NCBI GenBank assembly: GCA_021834865.1
Contig: JAKBRD010000008.1
Coordinates: forward strand, 1 to 29,890
Length of the DNA stretch: 29,890 nt
Source: Microcaldota archaeon
GTDB lineage: Archaea > Micrarchaeota > Micrarchaeia > Micrarchaeales > Micrarchaeaceae
Direction of reading: 5' to 3'
Of the stretch, positions 1 to 6,779 are shown one piece after another. Numbering within the stretch: the stretch's first letter is position 1; the number at the start of each line of letters is the position of its first letter. The translations under genes were made by a program, and so were the position numbers. The notes below the pieces were generated by a model that saw only the letters and a program-made list of their open reading frames with translations, made no database searches and had not been told where the DNA came from.

Positions 1-298
1 CCAGCAGCGTTGTCGCCAGGCCAGGATCTTCCTTTGCTATGCTTTTGGCCTTGGCTAAGTAAGAATACGGCTTCGCAAGATTCGGGTAGAATACCAGATA
101 GCTGCTCCTGTTGGCTATGCTTAGCAGTGCCTCAGTCTTGTTTATGCTCACGTTGATGCTGTTGCCGTTTAGAGAGGGCGTAGCCTGCTGCAGGCTTATC
201 CCGAGCCTTGAGTTGTAATACGCCCCGTAGGCCAGCAATACCGCGCCCAGAATAAAAAGGGCAAGCGATATTGTTGCTACGGTTTTCTTCTCTACCAT
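1..298 (-). CDS. Partial membrane-anchored hypothetical protein (N-terminal 99 residues)
   Basis: The gene is cut by the left edge of the window, so only its first 99 codons are visible. It starts at an ATG five bases after the tfb stop codon on the same strand; an in-frame stop lies just upstream, which fixes this start. The N-terminus has a few charged residues (MVEKK) followed by one hydrophobic segment at about residues 6-28, so a membrane anchor with the rest outside the membrane is likely. After it come polar stretches rich in Asn, Ser and Lys with NXS/T sequons (NVSIN, NKTE, NRSS), which fits a surface-exposed archaeal protein. I do not recognise a family. The tight spacing suggests co-transcription with tfb, though the products look unrelated. 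Confidence 0.7.
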   Translation of the reverse strand, partial: MVEKKTVATISLALFILGAVLLAYGAYYNSRLGISLQQATPSLNGNSINVSINKTEALLSIANRSSYLVFYPNLAKPYSYLAKAKSIAKEDPGLATTLL

Positions 299-302
299 GG
301 CA

Positions 303-1400
303 TCATAGGTTTACGTCTATGTTAAGCTGTTCCTTGAGCTCGCGGTATCTGTTTCTTATCGTGACTTCCGTGACTCCTGCAACATCCGCCACTTCCTTCT
401 GCGTCCTGCGCTCGCCCGCAAGGGCTCCGGCAATGTATACAGCCGCAGCACTCACGCCTGTTGGGCTCCTTCCGGAGACCAGGCCCTTCTTCATCGCGTC
501 GTGGAGCAGCTCCACAGCCTTCTCCTGTGCTTCGCCGCTGAGCTTGAGCGCGTTGACGTACCTTGGCACATAGCTGACCGGATCTGTAAGCGGTATCTTT
601 AGGCCGAGCTCGTGGGATATTGCTCTGTAAGCCCTGCCTATCTCTTTCTTGGGCAGCCCGGATATGTTTGCTATTTCGTCCAGAGTCCTCGGCATTCCAG
701 CTTTTCTGCATGCGGCATATATTACTGCCTGCACCACAGTCTCTATTGGCCTTCCCCTTATGAGGTTGTTCTGCACGCACTTCCTGTACAGAAGCGCTGC
801 GTTCTCTCTTATGTTCTCAGGAAGCCCGAGATAGCTTGAGACCCTGTTCAGCTCAGGAAGAGCTATCAGGTAGTTCCTTTCGCTAGAGCTGGCTATGCTG
901 GCCCTCTTGTGCCACTTCCTCATCCTGTAAAGCTGGGCCTGCCTCTTTGACGGGATTCTGACTCCCCTTATGTCTTTGTTGTAAAGGTCTATTTCCGTGA
1001 CAAGGCCCTTGTTTGGCCTGGTATACTTCATTGGCGCTCCAGTCCTTGCCCTGGAGTTTCTCTGGTCGGAGTCAAATGCCCTCCATTCCGGTCCTGTGTC
1101 CGTTATATTTTCCTCTATCACAAGGCCGCAGTTGTTGCATACGAGCTCTCCCCTCTCAGTATCGTATATTAAATCGGTGCTTCCGCAGCTCGGGCACACT
1201 TTGCTTATCTCCGCCATCGCCGATGAGTGCTGGCTTGGCTGTGCAGGAACTATCTGGTTCTTTTGCTTCTGCACTTTTGCCTCCTGCGACCCGTTGTCTA
1301 CATTCAGCTTGTTATTTGTTATCGTTATTTTCTTCACGTTCTGGGACTTGTTCGCACTTCCGGAATTCTTCTCGGTTTTCTTATTTTTGCTATTTGGCAT
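303..1400 (-). CDS. tfb: Transcription initiation factor B (TFB, TFIIB homologue) with long N-terminal tail
   Basis: TFB bridges TBP at the TATA box and RNA polymerase to start archaeal transcription. From the ATG at 1400 the protein has 365 residues. The zinc ribbon uses C69/C72 (CPSCG) and C88/C91 (CNNCG). The B-finger/linker follows (TGPEWRAFDSDQ), then two cyclin-fold repeats with the expected LPENIRENA and CRKAGMPRTLDEIA segments, and a helix-turn-helix near the C-terminus (TQKEVADVAGVTEVTIRNRY) that reads BRE/TATA flanks. About 60 residues rich in Lys, Asn, Gln and Ser precede the ribbon, where most archaeal TFBs have only a few to about twenty. A TTG at 1418 is an alternative start; an internal ATG about 62 codons in would give a normal-length TFB. 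A ribosome-site-like AGGTAGAT lies just before the ATG at 1400. Confidence 0.95.
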   Translation of the reverse strand: MPNSKNKKTEKNSGSANKSQNVKKITITNNKLNVDNGSQEAKVQKQKNQIVPAQPSQHSSAMAEISKVCPSCGSTDLIYDTERGELVCNNCGLVIEENITDTGPEWRAFDSDQRNSRARTGAPMKYTRPNKGLVTEIDLYNKDIRGVRIPSKRQAQLYRMRKWHKRASIASSSERNYLIALPELNRVSSYLGLPENIRENAALLYRKCVQNNLIRGRPIETVVQAVIYAACRKAGMPRTLDEIANISGLPKKEIGRAYRAISHELGLKIPLTDPVSYVPRYVNALKLSGEAQEKAVELLHDAMKKGLVSGRSPTGVSAAAVYIAGALAGERRTQKEVADVAGVTEVTIRNRYRELKEQLNIDVNL

Positions 1401-1663
1401 TCTATCTACCTTGTTCAAGCGCTTTTGTACTTTTTATCTCGAAAGATTTAACCTCCGTGTCGTTTCACCATACAAATAGGCTTTTAAAGCTTTCTAAAAA
1501 AAGCAATATTATACTGCTAGAATAGATATTTAAATCTTTCTATAAGGTTGCGTAGTCCGGATTACATTTTGTTGCGCAGGTAAAAAGCCGTTATAAAGCG
1601 TAGCTCAGGATGGGCGCAGCTTATTCGGCAATACTCTTCCATTAAAGGCAGTTTTACGGAAAC

Positions 1664-1672
1664 TATTTAAAA
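1664..1672 (+). promoter_or_regulatory. TATA box for the PRC-barrel gene
   Basis: TATTTAAAA sits 32 bases before the ATG at 1704. A start site about 25 bases downstream would leave a short leader just long enough to hold the AGGTGATC ribosome site at 1693-1700. Confidence 0.6.
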
Positions 1673-1703
1673 CTTTAATTGAGAAGGATATCAGGTGATC
1701 AGA

Positions 1704-1994
1704 ATGCGTGTTTCGGAAATGTACAACCTCGACATATACAGCGACAACGGGCAGTACCTTGGCGAAGTCAAGGATGCGATAGTGGACCTTGAGAGGGGAG
1801 AGGTAAGCAGAATAATGATGGAGGAATGGAAGAATGCAAGCGAAGACGAAGTCAGGCGCATGCTCCAGCAAAAAAGCATACTTTTCAAGAACATAAAGAA
1901 CATAGGCGACGTTGTGCTCGTTTCTGCGGTAAGCGGAGCGGCTAAGAACAGCCCATCTTCAAGCGTAGAGCTTTCGGATTTGGCCAACAGATGA
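1704..1994 (+). CDS. PRC-barrel domain protein (CdpB-like)
   Basis: A 96-residue protein that is essentially one PRC-barrel. It starts with MRVSEMYNLDIYSDNG, then LGEVKDAIVDLERGEVSRI, and ends the fold with KNIKNIGDVVLVS. This matches the small archaeal PRC-barrel family; some members (CdpB) act as adaptors in FtsZ-based archaeal division, so a division or scaffold role is possible here but is inference. The start was set by an excellent ribosome site, AGGTGATC at 1693-1700, four to five bases before the ATG; the GTG at 1695 lies inside that site and is unlikely. A Ser-rich tail of about 20 residues follows the domain. The gene is a single unit transcribed away from tfb and followed by T-rich DNA. 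Confidence 0.85.
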   Translation: MRVSEMYNLDIYSDNGQYLGEVKDAIVDLERGEVSRIMMEEWKNASEDEVRRMLQQKSILFKNIKNIGDVVLVSAVSGAAKNSPSSSVELSDLANR

Positions 1995-2023
1995 GTTTGG
2001 CCGTTTTCCTTTCGGAATTGTGA

Positions 2024-2057
2024 TCTTTTTCTTTTCGGTTTTTGATTTTCAGTTTTT
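2024..2057 (+). terminator. Oligo-T terminator after the PRC-barrel gene
   Basis: Several runs of four or five T occur on the coding strand here without a clear hairpin, the usual intrinsic archaeal termination signal. The hydrolase gene on the other strand ends nearby, so it separates two converging units. Confidence 0.55.
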
Positions 2058-2106
2058 GAATTAAATAGAAATCCCACGCTGTTTATTTGTGGGAGATGCT
2101 ACAAAT

Positions 2107-2771
2107 TTACTTGTTTGCAAATTTTGCCACTATCTGCTTTACGAGATTGACAACTTTTTCTTCGTTTTCCTCTTTCGTAACTCCAGGTTTTACCGGATTA
2201 TATGAGTGATTAGCATTTGGCACTACGTGTATGGCATAATTGGCAAATATCGGAGGCGCATCCTTTACGTTCCACATAGGGTCGGAGTCTCCAATTATAA
2301 ACTCCACAGGCAGTGACGCCCCTCAAGATGCTTATGGGAAAATTCGTGCCTTATGTCATTTGGCCTGTTCATTTCGTGCATTGGATAACCCATAGATATG
2401 ACGCCCTTAACACCAAGATCCTTCCTGCCGGCAAAAAGCGTGGCTATGTAGCCACCGAGGGATTTGCCAACTATCACGACATCTTTTGATCCCATGTGCC
2501 TTATGCATGCTTCAAGTTCCCCTTTGCTCTTATCGAAATCCATTTTCTGCTCATCGGTTCCTCCAACAAAAGAAAAATTAAACCTTAAAACAGAGTACTC
2601 GGCACTTAATGCATCGAACAGCTTTTGCATGAGGCTGTAGTGCATATCGATACCGCTCCCGTGCGCCAATATTATGTTAAGTTTTGAGCCTTTCCTTATG
2701 GCAGTATCGATTTCTATGTTTTTGTCACCGACTTTTATACGGCCTTCCGTTCCAATCACCAAGGCAGCCAA
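2107..2771 (-). pseudogene. Alpha/beta hydrolase (KANL3/Tex30-like), frameshifted
   Basis: Two overlapping frames together make one alpha/beta hydrolase of about 220 residues. The first part (2771 to about 2320) holds the oxyanion region (LAHGSGIDMH) and the nucleophile elbow GKSLGG, with Ser as catalytic residue. The second frame holds the acid region (EFIIGDSDPMW) and the histidine loop (VPNANHSY). They join if one G is added to the GGGG run (CCCC on the plus strand at 2319-2322), giving HLEGASLPVEFIIGD without a gap. Hence a single-base deletion, either a real mutation or a homopolymer sequencing error. The start appears to be TTG or GTG (TTG at 2771), as no in-frame ATG exists nearby. It lies 43 bases downstream of dcd on the same strand and may share its transcript. 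The substrate is unknown. Confidence 0.75.
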
Positions 2772-2814
2772 ACCATTTTTAATGTGTAATCATGGCATCT
2801 GACTATCGCAGCGC

Positions 2815-3354
2815 TTATTTCAGCACCTGCGGGAGCTTTATACCGCGCTGGCCCTTGTAGAAGCCGGCATAGGTATTGCCAGTCTTGTTCTGCAGCTTGA
2901 CGAATATTATATGGGCGAATCTCTGTTTTGGCCTCAGCTTTATTGCATATGGGGCGTTGTTTATGACTTCAAGAGTTATCGTTCCCTTGAACCCGGCGTC
3001 AATTATCGTGGGCGGCATTGAAAGGCCGTGCCTGGCCCATGTGCTTCTCAGCTCGACAAACCCGGCCACGTCGTCCGGAACTTCCATGTATTCTGAGGTG
3101 GTTAGCAGAACCTGCTCCCTTGATGCTATAACCATCTCCTTGACGTTTCTCTTTATCTTGAAGCATTTTTTAATATCTTCATTGCTCGACATCGGATCCA
3201 TGACGAAATCACTGCCCATGTCCTTGTGGTGCGCTATTTCTGAGGCTAAGCGCATGTCTATCCCGTTCTCGCGCACCATATCGTTGTAAAAAGGCCTTAT
3301 GATGAGCCTTTTCATCTGTATCATGCCGTTTATGTCATAGTCTGAGAGTATCAA
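2815..3354 (-). CDS. dcd: dCTP deaminase
   Basis: Converts dCTP to dUTP (or, in bifunctional archaeal forms, to dUMP), supplying precursor for dTMP synthesis. The 179-residue protein starts with the family opening ILSDYDI and carries RENGIDMRL at about 28-35, the conserved RSTWARHG block at 103-110 with the substrate-binding Ser and Arg, DAGFKG at 119-124, the catalytic Glu in TLEV (E129), and the C-terminal YKGQRG that closes over the nucleotide. Length is normal. Whether it also has diphosphatase activity cannot be decided by eye. The start is TTG at 3354: the protein aligns from its first residue, and a TATA box about 36 bases upstream leaves a leader of roughly 10 bases. Confidence 0.95.
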   Translation of the reverse strand: MILSDYDINGMIQMKRLIIRPFYNDMVRENGIDMRLASEIAHHKDMGSDFVMDPMSSNEDIKKCFKIKRNVKEMVIASREQVLLTTSEYMEVPDDVAGFVELRSTWARHGLSMPPTIIDAGFKGTITLEVINNAPYAIKLRPKQRFAHIIFVKLQNKTGNTYAGFYKGQRGIKLPQVLK

Positions 3355-3385
3355 ACAAACACCAAGAAATCTTTTTTAAAAAGGC

Positions 3386-3394
3386 ATATATAAT
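3386..3394 (-). promoter_or_regulatory. TATA box for dcd
   Basis: ATTATATAT on the minus strand, centred about 36 bases before the TTG start of dcd, predicts a nearly leaderless mRNA. Confidence 0.55.
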
Positions 3395-3402
3395 TATCTT
3401 TA

Positions 3403-3410
3403 TTAAATAA
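3403..3410 (+). promoter_or_regulatory. TATA box for tRNA-Glu
   Basis: TTAAATAA centred about 26 bases before the first base of tRNA-Glu, the expected distance. It sits back to back with the dcd promoter. Confidence 0.55.
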
Positions 3411-3432
3411 TCGCTTGTTAATAGAAAGGCGA

Positions 3433-3507
3433 GCTCCCATCGTCTAGCCCGGCCAAGGACACGGGGCTTTCAACCCTGTAACACGAGTTCAAATCTCGTT
3501 GGGAGCA
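3433..3507 (+). tRNA. tRNA-Glu (anticodon TTC)
   Basis: A complete cloverleaf can be drawn. The acceptor stem GCTCCCA pairs with TGGGAGC, followed by discriminator A. The anticodon arm is CGGGG-CTTTCAA-CCCTG, giving TTC. The T arm is CGAGT-TCAAAT-CTCG-like and closes normally. There is no intron and no encoded CCA, consistent with the cca gene in this window. AT-rich accessory DNA starts directly after its 3' end, so it may be an integration site. Confidence 0.93.
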
Positions 3508-3623
3508 TTTAAGGCTTACTAGAGAAGCATACACTATTCCCTTTGTATTTTTTCATAAAAAGTTTGATTTTATAACCTTCTACAGTTTGTAGATAATGAG
3601 AGCTATTACTGCACAGGCTTCTA

Positions 3624-4418
3624 CTACTTTGGATATACTGCAGCCCCTTCAAATGATGCATCTGATAATGTCATATCTATTAACATATTAATTTCTGTTA
3701 TCAATTCAATATATAAAAAGTTATTTAACATTTTTATATTTCCGCTATCAAAAATTCTTGTTTTAGGCATAATAAGTTTGTCGTTCAGTAGATCAGTATA
3801 AAATGCTTGCTCTTTCTTTTTTTGCAGTGATCGCATTTCATCCGTATTAAATTTTTTTATTACCTCTAAGGCTTTATCAAATATCTCTTGTTTTGTAGTT
3901 TGATTGAACTCATTCGGTTTAAGGTATTTGCCAAAGATCACATTTATATCGTATGGCTTATAATTTGGCATCTCTTCAAATAATTTCAATACTTGTTCTA
4001 AGTACTTTAACAGATCACTAAGATAATCCAATTTCACAATATGTTTATTGAAGGCGTCTTTAATTGGCGGTGCTATAAGCCTTGATACGACAGCCATAAA
4101 ATCCGTAAACTCAGCAGTAGTAGGTGTTTTTTGGAATTCAGGCGTTTGATTAGGGAAAGTCGATGTAGAAGGTAAATCAGATACGTTTATTTTTACTTTA
4201 GCAAAATATTTGCTGAAAAATACTTCTTTATCACTTTGCTGTTTTATAACATTTGAAAAGTACGCAAAATATAACATCCATGCTTTAATAAGTTCTTCTA
4301 AACTAAGTTCGCATAGTGCAAATGAAGTTTCGTCACTTACTTTTTCAGAATCATCCATTAGACGCGCATAGTTATCGAGACATAGCTGTATAGCTTCAAT
4401 ACTTGGCGAAAATGACAT
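3624..4418 (-). CDS. AbiV-like (HEPN-fold) putative abortive-infection protein
   Basis: A 264-residue, largely helical protein with no membrane segment. Two blocks recall the AbiV family: near the N-terminus SFALCELSLEELIKAW, which fits the family's pattern of Ala-rich helix followed by Ser/Ala-x-x-Glu-Glu-Leu-Gly-Lys-Ala, and in the C-terminal third KKKEQAFYTDLLND, like the AbiV Lys-x-x-Gly-Leu-Tyr-Val-Asp segment. AbiV proteins block phage development in lactococci and belong to the HEPN superfamily. The usual HEPN ribonuclease motif (Arg, four to six residues, His) is not visible, so it may bind RNA or protein rather than cut. The gene is much richer in AT, with many AAA, TTT and TTA codons, than the flanking core genes and lies beside tRNA-Glu, both signs of transfer. 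The AbiV call is by eye from short motifs only. Confidence 0.5.
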   Translation of the reverse strand: MSFSPSIEAIQLCLDNYARLMDDSEKVSDETSFALCELSLEELIKAWMLYFAYFSNVIKQQSDKEVFFSKYFAKVKINVSDLPSTSTFPNQTPEFQKTPTTAEFTDFMAVVSRLIAPPIKDAFNKHIVKLDYLSDLLKYLEQVLKLFEEMPNYKPYDINVIFGKYLKPNEFNQTTKQEIFDKALEVIKKFNTDEMRSLQKKKEQAFYTDLLNDKLIMPKTRIFDSGNIKMLNNFLYIELITEINMLIDMTLSDASFEGAAVYPK

Positions 4419-4479
4419 TTTATACTACCGTTTTATTTGTTATTCTAGGGTTATTGCCTTGTTGGACAATTGAATATGT

Positions 4480-4514
4480 AGGTATTTATATTTTTATATA
4501 AGTCATAAATACCT
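4480..4514. repeat. Perfect 10-bp inverted repeat around a TATA-like core
   Basis: AGGTATTTAT at 4480-4489 is exactly complementary to ATAAATACCT at 4505-4514, with a 15-base AT-only-like spacer that contains TATATAA on the strand reading toward the AbiV-like gene. Placed 60-100 bases before that gene and before the downstream pair, it could be an operator; it is otherwise a plain cruciform. Confidence 0.6.
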
Positions 4515-4629
4515 TTGGTAAGATCTGAATTTTCCTTAGCTTTTTATTTGATGATTTAGTCCGTTTTCAGAATAACAACAATGATTTTTAATGGTGCAGT
4601 GAGCTATCCAAAATGGCCAAATGAGATAA

Positions 4630-4950
4630 ATTATCTATTGCAAATTTAAAAAAGAGAAAGACACCTTTGATCTGAATTTTGAAATAAAATTCCCCCAAAA
4701 CGAGCTTAACTGGTATGCTTTAAACAACAGCATAGTTGTTGATATGGGAAAGAGCAGAATAAGAATAAGCCCCATAGAACTGCAGATAGCTTACAAACTT
4801 TACTTAGGAAGCGACAAGGATTATGAGGATGCGGCACATTTATATACGATATTCAGGGAAAACATAAACAATAAGGAATTAAAGAACTTCATAAAAAAGT
4901 TAGATATAAAAACAGGAGTAGTCAAAAGAGTATTAGGTAATGGGATATGA
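4630..4950 (+). pseudogene. Truncated nucleotidyltransferase-like protein (C-terminal remnant)
   Basis: From the ATG at 4744 only 68 residues remain, but the same frame is open back to a stop at 4627, and those 38 extra codons look protein-coding: FDLNFEIKFPQNELNWYALN then NSIVVDMGKSRIRISPIELQ. The continuation SPIELQIAYKLYLGSDKDYE followed by DAAHLY resembles the C-terminal half of AbiEii/MNT-type nucleotidyltransferases, where a Ser-Pro-Glu-x-Leu motif and a Lys-Asp-x-x-Asp-Ala block follow the catalytic domain. The GS-x(9)-DxD catalytic part is absent upstream, so this is either a remnant or a short protein begun at 4744. It is AT-rich, and its stop overlaps the next start by four bases. 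The family assignment is tentative. Confidence 0.45.
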
Positions 4951-5144
4951 AAAAGAGCAGTCTGCTTATAGAGTTAGCAAAAGAAAAAAAGCGCAATGCA
5001 GACGACAACCTAAAGTTCGTAAAGCTTCGTGCCGAATGGATAAAAAGGAAAAGCAACAAGGACTGGAGCAAGCGCCAGAAATCTATAATTGACAGTTTAT
5101 ATAAGTCAAACAGGAAACTGAAGCTAAAAAGAGCAAAAGCGTAG
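4947..5144 (+). CDS. Small basic helical protein coupled to the nucleotidyltransferase remnant
   Basis: A 65-residue protein starting in an ATGA overlap with the stop codon of the previous gene, so translation is probably coupled. It has no cysteines and no hydrophobic segment. It is very rich in Lys and Arg (AKEKKRNADDNLKF, WIKRKSNKDWSKRQK, KLKLKRAKA) and is predicted by eye to be mostly helical with two Trp residues in the middle. I do not recognise a family. A small gene overlapping the end of a nucleotidyltransferase-like gene recalls two-gene toxin-antitoxin layouts, but nothing in this protein itself proves such a role. Confidence 0.55.
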   Translation: MKKSSLLIELAKEKKRNADDNLKFVKLRAEWIKRKSNKDWSKRQKSIIDSLYKSNRKLKLKRAKA

Positions 5145-5173
5145 CGATGGCTACGATACTGTAGAGCTGGCTT

Positions 5174-5192
5174 AATCCCGTTGAAAGCATCT
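5174..5192 (+). repeat. Possible degenerate copy of the tRNA-Glu 3' end
   Basis: AATCCCGTTGAAAGCATCT matches the tRNA-Glu 3' end and flank (AATCTCGTTGGGAGCATTT, 3492-3510) at 15 of 19 positions. It lies at the far end of the AT-rich patch, where an attachment-site repeat would be expected. The match could also be chance. Confidence 0.2.
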
Positions 5193-5277
5193 AATATTTG
5201 GGTTATATAGAAGCATAAATGATCGCTGTATTCGCTTTATCTGCATTGCAATGGCCACCAGATCAGAAACAGCGTAT

Positions 5278-5286
5278 TATAAATAT
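5278..5286 (+). promoter_or_regulatory. TATA box for the small membrane protein gene
   Basis: TTATAAATA lies 40 bases before the ATG at 5326, with a ribosome site (GAGGGTGG) between the predicted start site and the ATG. Confidence 0.5.
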
Positions 5287-5325
5287 ATCGTATTTTTAAG
5301 CTGTATCAAGCCAGAGGGTGGTTTT

Positions 5326-5616
5326 ATGGAAAAGTTTCGTTTGAAAAACACGTCTGCCTTAGATGATGATAGCAATGCAGCTTCAGCAACTCAGAAACCT
5401 GCAGTGCTAACGCTTAGGAAAGAGGGAGTAAAATCAAGGGATTCGGCTTCTACAACGGTAACCAGCGGAGTGGTCGCAGGCATTTTATGCACGGCCGGGC
5501 TGCTATCGCTTGCGGATGGGGCTCTTGAAGGAACCGGAGGCCTTACGAAAGTTGTCATAGGGGGCACTTCAATGCTTTTCGGCCTCGTCATAGCAATTAT
5601 TCCGCACCACGATTAA
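5326..5616 (+). CDS. Small membrane protein, function unknown
   Basis: A 96-residue protein. The first half (MEKFRLKNTSALDDD and onwards) is polar and looks cytoplasmic. The second half has two hydrophobic segments: about VTSGVVAGILCTAGLLSLA and about VVIGGTSMLFGLVIAIIP, joined by a short Gly-rich turn and ended by HHD. A hairpin membrane protein with its N-terminal tail inside is likely. The ATG at 5326 was chosen over one at 5251 because it follows a ribosome site at 5313-5321 and a TATA box at 5278; the longer version would overlap the promoter. I do not recognise a family. It lies at the edge of the accessory patch, but its base composition is nearer that of the core genes. Confidence 0.6.
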   Translation: MEKFRLKNTSALDDDSNAASATQKPAVLTLRKEGVKSRDSASTTVTSGVVAGILCTAGLLSLADGALEGTGGLTKVVIGGTSMLFGLVIAIIPHHD

Positions 5617-5731
5617 ACTTGCAATGGCTTTGTGTTCCTTTTGGATGTCCTAAAAGCAGTTGATGAATAACTCCTTGGATTGACCGTTGCGTTTAGTAGT
5701 GGGCACGATCCCTATTTTGCATTCTTGATAC

Positions 5732-6142
5732 TTATTCGAAATATTTCGGATCTGTCTGCTTCCTCAAAAGCTTATCATCGTGATTTTTTGAATAAACATC
5801 GTCCCAGTGCACGTATTTTATGCTGGCAGACTTGCCGCTCTTTGGGTATTTTATAGAATGCTCGAACGTAACGGCACGGTACAGGCCGTCTTTTGTGTCT
5901 ACGACTACGAACCTGAAGTTAACCCCCTCGAATCCCAGCATGAAAGCCCCGCTTGACCCATCCTTGTATAGTATGCCTTCCGAGAGCTGGGAATTTAGGT
6001 TTGACATTACCGAACTTTCGTCAGCCTCACGCAAAAATATGAACCTTTCCCTGAGCCTTTCTATGCAATGCATGGTAACTACAAGGGTCATTTCCATTTT
6101 GGCAGAAAGCTTTTTCGATGCATTGTTTTGATATTTATCCAT
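5732..6142 (-). CDS. Hypothetical protein with His-x-x-Glu-Arg-Leu motif
   Basis: A 136-residue soluble protein. After a short polar N-terminus it has MHCIERLRERF at about residues 24-34, then helices and beta-rich segments GVNFRFVVVDTKDGLYRA and VTFEHSIKY. The pattern of an N-terminal His-(Ile)-x-Glu-Arg-x-x-Glu-Arg helix followed by a short beta sheet recalls DUF4258- or RelE-like small proteins of mobile DNA, but the match is weak and I would not name a function. A methionine at residue 16 is an alternative start. It stands alone between two unrelated genes on the other strand. Codon use resembles the core genes more than the AbiV-like gene does. Confidence 0.6.
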   Translation of the reverse strand: MDKYQNNASKKLSAKMEMTLVVTMHCIERLRERFIFLREADESSVMSNLNSQLSEGILYKDGSSGAFMLGFEGVNFRFVVVDTKDGLYRAVTFEHSIKYPKSGKSASIKYVHWDDVYSKNHDDKLLRKQTDPKYFE

Positions 6143-6318
6143 TTTATTGTGCCTCTTGATTGCCGTTTATTGATTAGCAATCCGAATACATTATATTTAT
6201 TTGTTTTGGGGTATTTTGGATTGCCTCACGAGGCTGAGCAGGCAAAGATTGTAGGTAGGGTAAATGCCCGCTTGCAACAGATTTATATTTTAGAAGTTGA
6301 ATTATTATCGGTGTCAAA

Positions 6319-6774
6319 ATGCTAAAAGAAGGAGACAAGGCCCCGGATTTCAATCTTGAAGGTTCTGATGGATCGAAGCATGCGCTTAAGGAATTCAATG
6401 GAAAGTACCTTGTCCTGTACTTTTATCCGAAGGACAACACGCCGGGCTGCACCATTGAGGCTAACGAATTCAACAAAAAGCTTTCCGATATAAGGAAGCT
6501 GGGTGCCGAGGTTGTCGGAGTCAGCAAGGACGACCTAAAATCCCATGACAAGTTCAAGAAAAAATATGACCTGGAATTTCTGCTGCTTTCCGATCCCTCA
6601 AGTGAAATGATAAAGAGTTATGGGGCTTACGGAGACAGGGGCATTTTTGGCATGGGAACGCTGAGGAATACGTACATAATAAGCAAAGACGGCAAAATAG
6701 CCAAGATATATGAGAAGGTAAAGCCAAAGGGCCACGCCTCTGAAGTAATAGAGTTTTTAAAATCAGCTAAGTGA
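6319..6774 (+). CDS. bcp: Peroxiredoxin, PrxQ/Bcp family, single cysteine
   Basis: Reduces hydrogen peroxide and organic peroxides in the cytoplasm, normally with electrons from thioredoxin. At 151 residues it has the family length. KAPDFNLEG opens the fold, and the peroxidatic site YPKDNTPGCT gives C44. Further marks are VVGVSKDDLKSHDKF and the RNTYIISKDGKI strand. Classic Bcp proteins have a resolving Cys five residues later; here position 49 is Asn and C44 is the only cysteine in the protein. A one-Cys mechanism is therefore expected, with an external thiol resolving the sulfenate. A TATA-like sequence near 6280-6290 and GGTG five bases before the ATG support the start. Thioredoxin reductase and MsrA lie in the same window. 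Confidence 0.93.
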   Translation: MLKEGDKAPDFNLEGSDGSKHALKEFNGKYLVLYFYPKDNTPGCTIEANEFNKKLSDIRKLGAEVVGVSKDDLKSHDKFKKKYDLEFLLLSDPSSEMIKSYGAYGDRGIFGMGTLRNTYIISKDGKIAKIYEKVKPKGHASEVIEFLKSAK

Positions 6775-6779
6775 TAAAA

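Noticed and set aside
997..1525. Overlapping plus-strand frames of 160-170 codons
   Set aside because: They oppose the N-terminal half of tfb and are Leu/Ser/Phe-rich as expected of antisense frames.
1495..1530. Near-palindromes between tfb and the PRC-barrel gene (GCAATATTATACTGC and AGATATTTAAATCT)
   Set aside because: Short and imperfect in AT-rich promoter DNA; no second copy was noticed, so no operator is claimed.
4581..4645. Short frame from ATG 4581 ending just before the nucleotidyltransferase remnant
   Set aside because: Only about 20 codons with no ribosome site; it may be a decayed piece of the same gene but cannot be shown to be so.
5251..5325. Upstream ATG extending the small membrane protein by 25 residues
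   Set aside because: It would overlap the TATA box at 5278-5286, and it lacks a ribosome site, whereas the ATG at 5326 has one.
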